A stretch of 64,000 bases of DNA from Siphonodentalium dalli (lineage: Eukaryota; Mollusca; Scaphopoda; Gadilida; Siphonodentaliidae): positions 116,485,509 to 116,549,508 of the forward strand of contig CP136068.1 of NCBI GenBank assembly GCA_032622095.1, read 5' to 3'. The position numbers were made by a program, and so were the translations under genes. Positions within the stretch are counted from its first letter, which is position 1. Every line of letters begins with the position of its first letter. Positions 58,117 through 64,000 of this stretch are shown piece by piece. The notes beneath the pieces are model-generated. The model saw only the letters and a list, made by a program, of their open reading frames with translations, did no database searches and was not told the origin of the DNA.

Positions 58117-58621
58117 CTATATTGAGCTACATAAAGAAGATTCAAAAAAATCTACACAACCACAGACTAGAAAAATTCAAGATAATCTTGTCGAATTGAG
58201 ACAGATCTCTACCAATTTGTTTAAACTTTGTAACAAAATGCAATGGCAAGAGAAACAAGAGAAAAACAAAGCTGATAAATATTGGAAACCGCCATATGGT
58301 TACTGTTACAAATGCGGACAAGAATCCCATTGGTCCTTCCATTGTAAAACAGATTTCGGCGACAAAAAAAATGTGAAAACTATACAAAAGTCTACAAGTA
58401 GTAACAATACACGAACAAATGCAGATATCAAAACTGAAGAGATGCCTACAACATCAGATTTTTCCAAACAAGACCGACCTGTTGATCCTACGAATGATTC
58501 ACAGAACAAATCTGAAGATAAACATCCAGAAATTGAAAATTCCAAGAAAACTTCCAAGAAAAAGAAGCTGAGACCATTCTACATTCCAAAAACAGATAAA
58601 CGAATCGACACAAACAATTGA
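58022..58621 (+). CDS. Zinc-knuckle (CCHC) protein sharing its N-terminus with PolB
   Basis: ATG at 58,022, 199 residues. Residues 1-32 are the same as the polymerase N-terminus, because the inverted repeat spans both starts. They contain basic clusters (KRIKRP, RKRPRP) that could act as a nuclear signal. A single knuckle C95-x2-C98-x4-H103-x4-C108 (CYKCGQESHWSFHC) follows; this motif binds single-stranded nucleic acid in retroviral Gag and related proteins. The tail is rich in Lys, Ser and Asp and ends basic (KKTSKKKKLRPF). AATAAA lies 16 nt after the stop. A role with the polymerase (ssDNA binding or primer handling) is inference. Confidence 0.75.
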   Translation: MFKRIKRPVSDDATSEEDIVRKRPRPAVIEESYIELHKEDSKKSTQPQTRKIQDNLVELRQISTNLFKLCNKMQWQEKQEKNKADKYWKPPYGYCYKCGQESHWSFHCKTDFGDKKNVKTIQKSTSSNNTRTNADIKTEEMPTTSDFSKQDRPVDPTNDSQNKSEDKHPEIENSKKTSKKKKLRPFYIPKTDKRIDTNN

Positions 58622-58636
58622 AAATTATGTTGTGTG

Positions 58637-58642
58637 AATAAA
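58637..58642 (+). terminator. AATAAA poly(A) signal of the zinc-knuckle gene
   Basis: Perfect hexamer 15 nt after the zinc-knuckle stop codon. A T-rich tract (GTTTTGTTTTTTC) follows 22 nt later as a possible downstream element. Confidence 0.65.
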
Positions 58643-58709
58643 TTATGAATTGAACAATCGCGTTTTGTTTTTTCAGCTATGAAAGAGTAACCTTTTGGGA
58701 AATGTGGGT

Positions 58710-58725
58710 GGCCCTGAAAAGGGCC
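58710..58725 (-). terminator. Histone-type 3' stem-loop of the 58,745-59,095 gene
   Basis: The minus strand reads AAAAC, then GGCCCTTTTCAGGGCC, then ACCCA. That is a 6-bp stem with a TTTC loop and the canonical ACCCA cleavage flank. It begins 19 nt after the stop codon. This matches the metazoan replication-dependent histone mRNA signal bound by SLBP. Confidence 0.9.
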
Positions 58726-58744
58726 GTTTTCTCTTTTCCAGGAT

Positions 58745-59095
58745 TCATATGAATTCTGACAAATCAGGATATATCCCGTTGGGATTAATTGTCACAGACC
58801 AAGTAGGATTTGATCTGTGCGCCGCACCAGCCTGGGCAAAGCTGTCAATCGCTGCATTGCACAGATCTTTCTTCTTGATCTGTGACAAGATCTCCACGAG
58901 ATCAAGATTGCTTGATTCTTGATCACATACTTTAGGTAATGGTCGCCGGCGAGCCAAAAAATCTCTTAGCATCTGCTTCTGAACCATCTTTTGTTCAGGA
59001 GAATCCTGCCATTTCCTATATCTTTTTATCTCCGTCTCCTCTGATGAATCTCTCTTCCTCCACAAATTCTTGAGAATTTTCTTTAAAGACGGCAT
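58745..59095 (-). CDS. Accessory protein 1 (histone-type 3' end), unknown function
   Basis: 116 residues from ATG 59,095. The basic N-terminal half (KKILKNLWRKRDSSEETEIK, FLARRRPLPK) is followed by a helical DLVEILSQIKKKDLCNAAID and a Pro/Asn-rich end. It is not a histone and no family is recognised. The gene is fired divergently from 59,709-59,885 across the 598-bp repeat B, and its mRNA should end at the stem-loop 19 nt after the stop. S-phase-linked expression is inferred from that signal. It is intact. Confidence 0.65.
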   Translation of the reverse strand: MPSLKKILKNLWRKRDSSEETEIKRYRKWQDSPEQKMVQKQMLRDFLARRRPLPKVCDQESSNLDLVEILSQIKKKDLCNAAIDSFAQAGAAHRSNPTWSVTINPNGIYPDLSEFI

Positions 59096-59121
59096 AATGA
59101 ATGAAGTTCACTGAAAAAGTC

Positions 59122-59719
59122 AAAATATTTGTATACATTTGACACGGGCGACAATGAAATCACATAATACTTTGGCGTTAAAATTGACAAATATTTCCTG
59201 ACGTTGTGTTTTTTCAGAACCGGATCACCATGCATATTTTTCTTGATCATTATTGCATAGCGATCAAACAAATGTTTTTAATTTCGTTAGATCATTATCT
59301 ATTATTTGGTACACATGATTGATATATTTATTACCTCGTTAGGCAAATATGGAATGTTTTTCTAGTTTTTGGTTTTGGAATTGTACATATTTTATACATA
59401 AAAACTGAACACAAGAAACATACTGAACATTTTTCTTGATCATTGCATTTGATAACTTTACTTGGTAATCGTTTATGAACGAAGATGAATTCATATGTTA
59501 AAACATCTTAATTAATTGTATATACTATCATGAATTTAATCTATAACATATCGAAATGGTGAAACTAACAGATAATGCACTGAAAAGAAACACAACGTCA
59601 GGAAACATTTGTCATTTTTAACGTCAAAGTATTATGTGATTTCATTGTCGTCCGCGCAATCGTGATACAAGTTCAAGACGGATCTTCAGACTTATTCTAC
59701 ATTCAAAGATGACTGCAAT
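59122..59719. promoter_or_regulatory. Repeat B, copy 1: 598-bp divergent promoter block
   Basis: Equal in length and ~98% identical (by eye, about ten differences) to 60,726-61,323, and extending into the first codons (ATGACTGC) of the plus-strand gene on each side. Inside, 59,146-59,215 and 59,588-59,653 form an inverted repeat (CACAACGTCAGGAAA, AAAGTATTATGTGATTTCAT, TTGTCG.CCG). Each gene therefore has the same core promoter ~50 nt from its ATG. The middle is AT-rich, with a TTTTTCTTGATCATT box near each side. Confidence 0.85.
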
Positions 59720-59885
59720 ACCCGAACCCTTGATGGCGATACTGAGAAGAACTAGGGGGCTAACACCGCAGATAATGTGGGACAGGCACGCAAGAGAAGT
59801 GACCGCCCGTTCAAAGCTGATCGTGCAAAAAAGAACAGCGGGGGAACAAAAGCAAAATCGCACTCTGAGAAAAATGGGGGAGTGA
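59709..59885 (+). CDS. Accessory protein 2 (58 residues, basic; histone-type 3' end)
   Basis: The ATG at 59,709 is the exact counterpart of the ATG of 61,313-61,777 (both start Met-Thr-Ala after repeat B). The product is highly basic (ILRRTRGLT, QKRTAGEQKQNRTLRKMG). Its stop lies 20 nt before the first of two histone-type stem-loops. A longer frame in another phase (59,777-59,989) runs through both stem-loops and is rejected. Divergence from 61,313 after the third codon is total, so the body has been replaced, or this is a different gene fused to the duplicated promoter. A nucleic-acid-binding role is only a guess from charge. Confidence 0.6.
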   Translation: MTAIPEPLMAILRRTRGLTPQIMWDRHAREVTARSKLIVQKRTAGEQKQNRTLRKMGE

Positions 59886-59905
59886 ATTTTGATGGCGTAC
59901 AAAAC

Positions 59906-59921
59906 GGCCCTTTTCAGGGCC
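59906..59921 (+). terminator. Histone-type 3' stem-loop, first of a pair
   Basis: AAAAC then GGCCCTTTTCAGGGCC then AAAACA. It has the same stem and loop as the other copies, 20 nt after the stop of the 58-residue gene. The 3' flank lacks ACCCA. Confidence 0.85.
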
Positions 59922-59932
59922 AAAACAAAAAC

Positions 59933-59948
59933 GGTCCTTTTCAGGACC
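59933..59948 (+). terminator. Histone-type 3' stem-loop, second of a pair, with compensatory change
   Basis: AAAAC then GGTCCTTTTCAGGACC then AACCA. Relative to the first copy, C becomes T in the 5' strand and G becomes A in the 3' strand, so pairing is kept. The change of both partners argues that the RNA structure was maintained by selection. Confidence 0.85.
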
Positions 59949-60085
59949 AACCAATTTTTTCAAAAAGAAAAACTTTTAGCATTGCTTAAGAACTAATAAT
60001 GTTCCTTGTACCCTATGTTTCGTTTTGAAAAAATCACGCCACGAATAATTTAAAAAACAAAATATACTTGCAAATATTTGTTGTT

Positions 60086-60180
60086 GAATAAATTATTAAT
60101 TGAACAATCGTGTTTTGTTTTTTTCAGCTATGAAAGAGTAACCTTTTGGGAAATGTGTGTGGCCCTGAAAAGGGCCGTTT
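60086..60180. repeat. Repeat A, copy 2: convergent 3'-end module
   Basis: Copy of 58,636-58,730 with AATAAA on plus (60,087-60,092) and the stem-loop on minus. It provides a back-up poly(A) signal for plus-strand transcripts passing the stem-loop pair. Confidence 0.9.
60161..60176 (-). terminator. Histone-type 3' stem-loop of the 60,199-60,687 gene
   Basis: Minus strand AAAAC, GGCCCTTTTCAGGGCC, ACACACA, beginning 22 nt after the stop codon. The 3' flank differs by one base from the copy at 58,710. Confidence 0.9.
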
Positions 60181-60198
60181 TAAAATTATCATCTGACT

Positions 60199-60687
60199 TT
60201 AACACCGTTTTGTGTTTTTCTTATATCTTGACATATCTTTCCCATGAGAACCGAGAGCTTTTGCAAATTCATCACTTTTCTCTGTATCTCTAGATTCTTT
60301 ACAAGGAAGATGAAATCTGACTTTTGTCTCAGTAGAAGCCTTCATGATACTCTTAGTTTGTTTTTCTTTCGTCGCCGATAATTTTCCTTTTTTGATCTGT
60401 TTCTGCTCTTTCGATCTCTCGACATCATGAACCCTGATTGGGATATCTATCTGTTCTGCAACGAAACGAAGATTCACTTTCACTTCTTGATGCGTTACTT
60501 GCGTTTTCACGTCAATATCCCTGCGAAGGCATCTCAGTTCATCTAAAATCGCTTTTAAAATGAGTGTATCACCACCTATAGTCATTGTCGTATTAGCTTG
60601 GACTGATGACTGTGGCGCAGCATATGTATTCTGTGCAACAGGACTACTGTATATCTCACTCTGAAGAAATTCTGTTAACGGATCCAT
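60199..60687 (-). CDS. Accessory protein 3 (histone-type 3' end), coiled-coil-like
   Basis: The ATG at 60,687 gives 162 residues; an upstream TTG frame is less likely. The N-terminus MDPLTEFLQSEIYSSPV is acidic. A helical segment LILKAILDELRCLRRDIDVK then THQEVKVNLRFVAEQIDIPI resembles a short coiled coil. The second half is very basic (KEQKQIKKGKLSATKEKQTK). No family is recognised. It occupies the same slot as accessory gene 1 in the duplicated module (repeat A, minus gene, repeat B, plus gene) but shares no obvious sequence with it. The stop is 22 nt before the stem-loop. Confidence 0.65.
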   Translation of the reverse strand: MDPLTEFLQSEIYSSPVAQNTYAAPQSSVQANTTMTIGGDTLILKAILDELRCLRRDIDVKTQVTHQEVKVNLRFVAEQIDIPIRVHDVERSKEQKQIKKGKLSATKEKQTKSIMKASTETKVRFHLPCKESRDTEKSDEFAKALGSHGKDMSRYKKNTKRC

Positions 60688-60725
60688 CTCTTGATAGCAA
60701 TGCAATGTAAGGTTGATCAAATTCG

Positions 60726-61323
60726 AAAATATTTGTATACATTTGACACGGGCGACAATGAAATCACATAATACTTTGGCGTTAAAATTGACAAATATTT
60801 CCTGACGTTGTGTTTTTTCAGAGACGGATCAGCATGCATATTTTTCTTGATCATTATTGCATAGCGATCAAACAAATGTTTTTAATTTCGTTAGATCATT
60901 ATCTATTATTTGGTACACATGATTGATATATTTATTACCTCGTTAGGCAAATATGGAATGTTTTTCTAGTTTTTGGTTTTGGAATTGTACATATTGTATA
61001 CATAAAAACTGAACACAAGAAACATACTGAACATTTTTCTTGATCATTGCATTTGATAACTTTACTTGGTCATCGTTTATGAACGAAGATGAATTCATAT
61101 GTTAAAACATCTTAATTAATTGTATATACTATCATGAATTTAATCTATAACATATCGAAATGGTGAAACTAACAGATAATGCACTGAAAAGAAACACAAC
61201 GTCAGGAAACATTTGTCATTTTTAACGTCAAAGTATTATGTGATTTCATTGTCGCCCGCGCAATCGTGATATATGTTCAAGACGGATCTTCAGACTTATT
61301 CTGCATTCAAAGATGACTGCTGT
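60726..61323. promoter_or_regulatory. Repeat B, copy 2: 598-bp divergent promoter block
   Basis: Second copy of 59,122-59,719, between accessory genes 3 (minus) and 4 (plus). Equal length without indels suggests recent duplication or gene conversion. Confidence 0.85.
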
Positions 61324-61777
61324 AAACATAACCGATCTTGGCGAGATAATGGGCGGTGGGGTATACTGTAAAGCAGTGTACGGTGAAGAAATATCGCTAT
61401 TTTGGAGGGCACTCAGCCTTGGGATTTACGGGACGACCGATGGATGGATGGTTCTGAGAGATGCGGCAGTTGGCCTGTACTACACAGAGAGTGACGAACT
61501 TGGTGCGTCGGCGCAAGACTTACGACACGCACCACTTTTGGCCGAATCAAGATTGATGGTTGAATTAGCGGCGACTGTTATACAGCGACCTATCGTCATG
61601 TTTGATGCTACCAAAGGCGGCTACAAATCAACACCAAGATTCAAGTCATCAATACCTCTAGTGTGGATCCCCCACGTTTGCCACGAGCATTATTGTGAAT
61701 GCGAATTATGGATGAGGAGAGGAGACAAATCAATTGAAGTTTTGGCGAACAAAGAAGTTCAATGTGGCGGATTCTAA
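61313..61777 (+). CDS. OTU-like protein lacking the catalytic Cys (histone-type 3' end)
   Basis: 154 residues from ATG 61,313. The pattern ISLFWRALSLGIYG (27-40), VLRDAAVGLY (47-56), SRLMVELAATVIQRPIVMFD (79-98) and HEHY (124-127) follows the order of an OTU-type cysteine protease (C-L-F-RA-(L/I)-S, LR..V, E...LA..(L/I)...I.V, HY). OTU enzymes remove ubiquitin. The position of the nucleophile Cys is Ser28, so it may be a non-catalytic ubiquitin binder. The C-terminus is Cys-rich (HYCECELW). The assignment is by motif only. The gene lies next to the right terminal repeat and is fired from repeat B copy 2; the stem-loop starts 19 nt after the stop. Confidence 0.5.
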   Translation: MTAVNITDLGEIMGGGVYCKAVYGEEISLFWRALSLGIYGTTDGWMVLRDAAVGLYYTESDELGASAQDLRHAPLLAESRLMVELAATVIQRPIVMFDATKGGYKSTPRFKSSIPLVWIPHVCHEHYCECELWMRRGDKSIEVLANKEVQCGGF

Positions 61778-61796
61778 ACTATAACAAAAATAAAAC

Positions 61797-61812
61797 GGCC
61801 CTTTTCAGGGCC
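61797..61812 (+). terminator. Histone-type 3' stem-loop of the OTU-like gene
   Basis: AAAAC then GGCCCTTTTCAGGGCC then ACCAAGA, 19 nt after the stop codon. The ACCA flank matches the histone consensus, and a purine-rich stretch (AAGATACTC) follows. Confidence 0.9.
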
Positions 61813-61878
61813 ACCAAGATACTCTTGATAGCTAATTGATATTTTCCAAAGTGAGATTTTCCTTTTGAAAAAAATAAT

Positions 61879-62184
61879 TCTAAGTCCATTTTCATTTTTT
61901 CGATCAGAAATGTCACATCAATGACAGGAACATCTATCCTCAGGGGGTAACTATGGCCCAGTACCCCCAGTGGGGGCCACTATGGCCCAGTACCCCCCAG
62001 TGGGGGCCACTATGGCCCAGTACCCCCCAGTGGGGGCCACTATGGCCCAGTATCGAATACTGGACCATCTATGGTCCTAGATGGTCCAGTATTCGATACT
62101 GGGCCATAGTGGCCCCACTGGGGGGTACTGGGCCATAGTGGCCCCCACTGGGGGGTACTGGGCCATAGTGGCCCCCATTACTAC
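61879..62184. repeat. Right terminal inverted repeat of the Polinton
   Basis: Reverse complement of 45,059-45,454 with fewer units: about four inner and three outer copies of the ~30-bp GGGGGCCACTATGGCCCAGT-type unit around the central TACTGGACCATCT palindrome. It is 90 bp (three units) shorter than the left copy. Confidence 0.9.
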
Positions 62185-62274
62185 TGAGGTCACGAAAAGT
62201 AGATGACCTATTTGTTATGCAGTGCCCCAGTTGAGGACTACTTAGCATATTCTGACGTCACGAAAAGTACATGA
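62185..62274. repeat. Right flank: tandem-repeat unit shared with the left flank
   Basis: Contains TCACGAAAAGTAGATGACCT, ACCTATTTGTTATGCAGT and TGACGTCACGAAAAGTACAT. The left flank (45,001-45,058) holds the middle part, and TCACGAAAAGTACATGACCT recurs at 63,966. It appears to be a ~68-bp tandem unit at the insertion site. Confidence 0.65.
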
Positions 62275-63964
62275 GATATCTTTATTACCTCCAAGTATAG
62301 GAGAGATCGATACACATGACATATAAATACAGTTGGATTAAAGTGGGCTCCCCTGACCAATGTGGTGGGCCGTTATGTACAAGTATGGAGAGGTGTTGGA
62401 AACCAAGAGAGTGAAGCATATATGCATTTGAATGTTCACAACAGCTTTTGTTGCAGGAAAATCTGATTTGTCCAACATATATGACAGTTAGTCGTTACAA
62501 CATGCGTGGGTCTTGAGAAGATAATTACAATGGACGAGACACGGGTTGCTGTACGCCATTCCTTATCATTGTGCTGAGAACGTACAGGAACTTCGCAGAA
62601 TATAGTACTAGTTCCTTGAGGCAGTGAGATATGTGTTCTGTTAGGGTTTCCAGAGAAATTCCTAGGAGGGTTGCTACCAGGTCATCTCTGGCTAACGACG
62701 CAAGGTGAAAATATTCGGGTATGCCGAAACGAGAGATAATCCCTTCCCGAAAAGAGTTTCTAATAATGAGTGCGGCTGGAGAAGAGCATACGAACATGGC
62801 GTGGTCGATTTAGTTCGAGTACACTTCGCTGCAGAGATGACACACTAAATTGTTGGCATAGGTAGTCCTGTTGAGAAGCAGTACTAAGTTTTTGAGATAT
62901 TTCAACATGTGAGCGTTTCCATGGAGAAGTTTCCAGACTGCCCAGTTTGATAGGGGATTAGGGTGAACTTTCCACAGAATTCGCAAGGATGGATCGGACG
63001 AAACTTTGGTCTGCCACGAGGAAATGAACGTTCCCCTGACAGCTGCCTTCACAAGAGTTATCCACGTTGACAGTTCTGGGAAGACCCCAATGTCCACGTA
63101 GTCGTTCAAATAGTTCAAAAGATCGTATTTGGCTAATATGGAGAACATTTCCTGTACAAAACCACTGGGGCGACTGTATATAGTCTGTAGAGGTGTGCTT
63201 TCATGACAAACAGTCGTAATGGTAATTGATGGCCGAACGGTAGATGGATAAGACGTCCCATAAAGCAAAGTTTTTTGATATGCAGTTGATATTCAATTGG
63301 TAGAAATCCAAGAAGACCTAGCGATAGCCTAGTTGACGCTCGTTTTGGGAGGGATTGTGCGTATTTGAGACATGTTCTGGCGGCTTTGTTCATAATGGTG
63401 ATGGCGGAACTTTGATAAAAAGGAACCACCTCGACACCGTAGAGCGCTCTCGGTAGAACAACAGTTTTGAGGACATTTGTCATGGTGATGGGTGTAGAGG
63501 ATTTCATAAGTTTGTTACCCATGATATTGAAAAAGTTGTTCCTCATTTTTGTCGACACAGAAGAGGCGGAATTGACCTGCTTCGCAAACTTGTCCTGAAT
63601 TAAACCAAGATGGGCACATTCTGTAACTTCCTGAATAGTTTGATTGCCCAACCTCCATATCCTTCCCGAGCGGTCATATGAGTTTTTATTCTCGTTGAAT
63701 ACAACAACTTTGCTCTTCGTGGAGGAGAATTCGAATCGCCACCGCCTGCTATATTTCACACATATGTTCAACAAGGATTCTAGACCGGATTTCGATAGCG
63801 ACAGAACAGCGATGTCGTCAGCAGTAGTAGGAGCGCCACATGGGATATTGCAGATTCTTAGTCCGTATGGAGAAGTTGCTAGTTCGTTAAGTAGCGTCTA
63901 TGAAGACGAGATAGCAGAGAGGTGACAGAACGCCACCTTGTCGAGTAGATTGCAGTATTTTGAG
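62275..63964 (-). pseudogene. 5'-truncated non-LTR retrotransposon (reverse transcriptase C-terminal half)
   Basis: Minus-strand frames give, in order, GVLSPLCYLVFID (~63,920), TADDIAVLSLSKSGLESLL (RT motif C, ~63,810), thumb and C-terminal segments (63,774-63,133 with RALYGVEVVPFYQS), then 63,268-62,810 and 62,797-62,525 with a Cys/His trace NNLVCHLCSEVY. Frameshifts separate the parts. GTCACGAAAAGTACATGA is duplicated at 62,257-62,274 and 63,965-63,982, a perfect 18-bp target duplication. It differs from the LINE at 33-35 kb. This insertion lies outside the Polinton. Confidence 0.8.
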
Positions 63965-64000
63965 GTCACGAAAAGTACATGACCTAACACGTTCGTGTAT
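63965..64000. repeat. Right target duplication of the LINE and window end
   Basis: Positions 63,965-63,982 repeat 62,257-62,274 exactly. The remaining 18 bp show nothing. Confidence 0.8.

Larger units (their letters stand above)
58636..58730. repeat. Repeat A, copy 1: convergent 3'-end module
   Basis: ~95 bp nearly identical to 60,086-60,180. On the plus strand it carries AATAAA; on the minus strand it carries the histone-type stem-loop of the gene at 58,745-59,095. It thus supplies 3' ends of two different types in opposite directions. Confidence 0.9.
45059..62184. mobile_element. Polinton/Maverick (adintovirus-like) element, ~17.1 kb
   Basis: The element is bounded by terminal inverted repeats whose tips read (GT)AGTAATGGGG and CCCCATTACT(AC); Polintons characteristically begin AG and end CT. 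Inside are the diagnostic genes: protein-primed family B DNA polymerase, retrovirus-like integrase, FtsK/HerA-type ATPase, adenain-like protease, and double- and single-jelly-roll capsid proteins. The immediate flanks TGACGTCA (45,051) and TGAGGTCA (62,185) agree at 7 of 8 positions and may be the target duplication, although 5-6 bp is usual. Several core genes are broken, so this copy cannot act alone. Confidence 0.93.

Noticed and set aside
59777-59989. 70-codon plus-strand frame
   Set aside because: It runs in another phase through the stop of the 58-residue gene and through both histone-type stem-loops, and its C-terminal NGPFQGQNKNGPFQDQ repeats are just the hairpins translated.
58745-61777. 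The stem-loop genes are captured histones
   Set aside because: None of the four products shows a histone fold pattern; only the 3' signal is histone-like.

Overview
The window looks like repeat-rich, AT-rich nuclear DNA of an animal, most likely a marine invertebrate and perhaps a bivalve-like mollusc. The reasons are foldback elements, CR1/Jockey-type LINE remnants, a U2-snRNA-headed SINE, a Ty3/Gypsy fragment, and an integrated Polinton/Maverick (adintovirus-like) element. The taxon is inferred from repeat style only.

Positions 1-43,900 hold almost no intact genes. They contain foldback hairpin elements (71-139, 1180-1550, 37,490-37,716), a decayed tandem pair of paralogous genes (3,990-5,980), a dimeric U2-headed SINE with a 15-bp target duplication (8,437-9,107), a Ty3/Gypsy RNase H remnant (10,284-10,667) and ~0.63-kb tandem repeats (11.3-13.1 kb). 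They also contain a palindromic GGTACTCC minisatellite (15.19-15.51 kb), a probable host SAM-domain exon (17,760-17,850), a ~7-kb nest of inverted repeats (21.1-28.2 kb), a LINE split by a foldback element with a 9-bp target duplication (31.3-35.1 kb), and further foldback and tandem repeats. A single-exon Ras-like GTPase gene with a triplicated switch-I region (43,931-44,788) lies just left of the large element.

Positions 45,059-62,184 are a ~17.1-kb Polinton/Maverick. Its terminal inverted repeats (396 and 306 bp) are each folded palindromes of ~30-bp units. The minus strand carries the core genes in compact, operon-like order: protein-primed DNA polymerase B, an unknown gene, FtsK/HerA-type packaging ATPase, two basic pX-like proteins, an unknown gene, integrase, a small membrane protein, penton-like protein, a basic virion protein, hexon-like major capsid protein, a small gene, and adenain-like protease. 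Polymerase (two in-frame amber stops), capsid protein (one ochre stop), integrase (frameshift) and one unknown gene (two frameshifts) are broken, so this copy is a fossil.

The right end (57.7-61.8 kb) is the most unusual part. Three divergent gene pairs fire from inverted-repeat intergenic regions. The first pair (polymerase and a zinc-knuckle protein) shares its promoter and first ~32 codons. The other two pairs share a duplicated 598-bp promoter block. All four genes of these two pairs end, 19-22 nt after their stop codons, in a canonical histone-mRNA-type 3' stem-loop (GGCCCT-TTTC-AGGGCC). One gene carries a second stem-loop with a compensatory base-pair change. None of the four encodes a histone. 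The sequence therefore predicts a virus-like element that uses the host's cell-cycle-coupled, SLBP-dependent 3'-end system for one gene class, while the zinc-knuckle gene has an ordinary AATAAA signal.

To the right of the element, 62,275-63,964 is a 5'-truncated non-LTR retrotransposon with an 18-bp target duplication.
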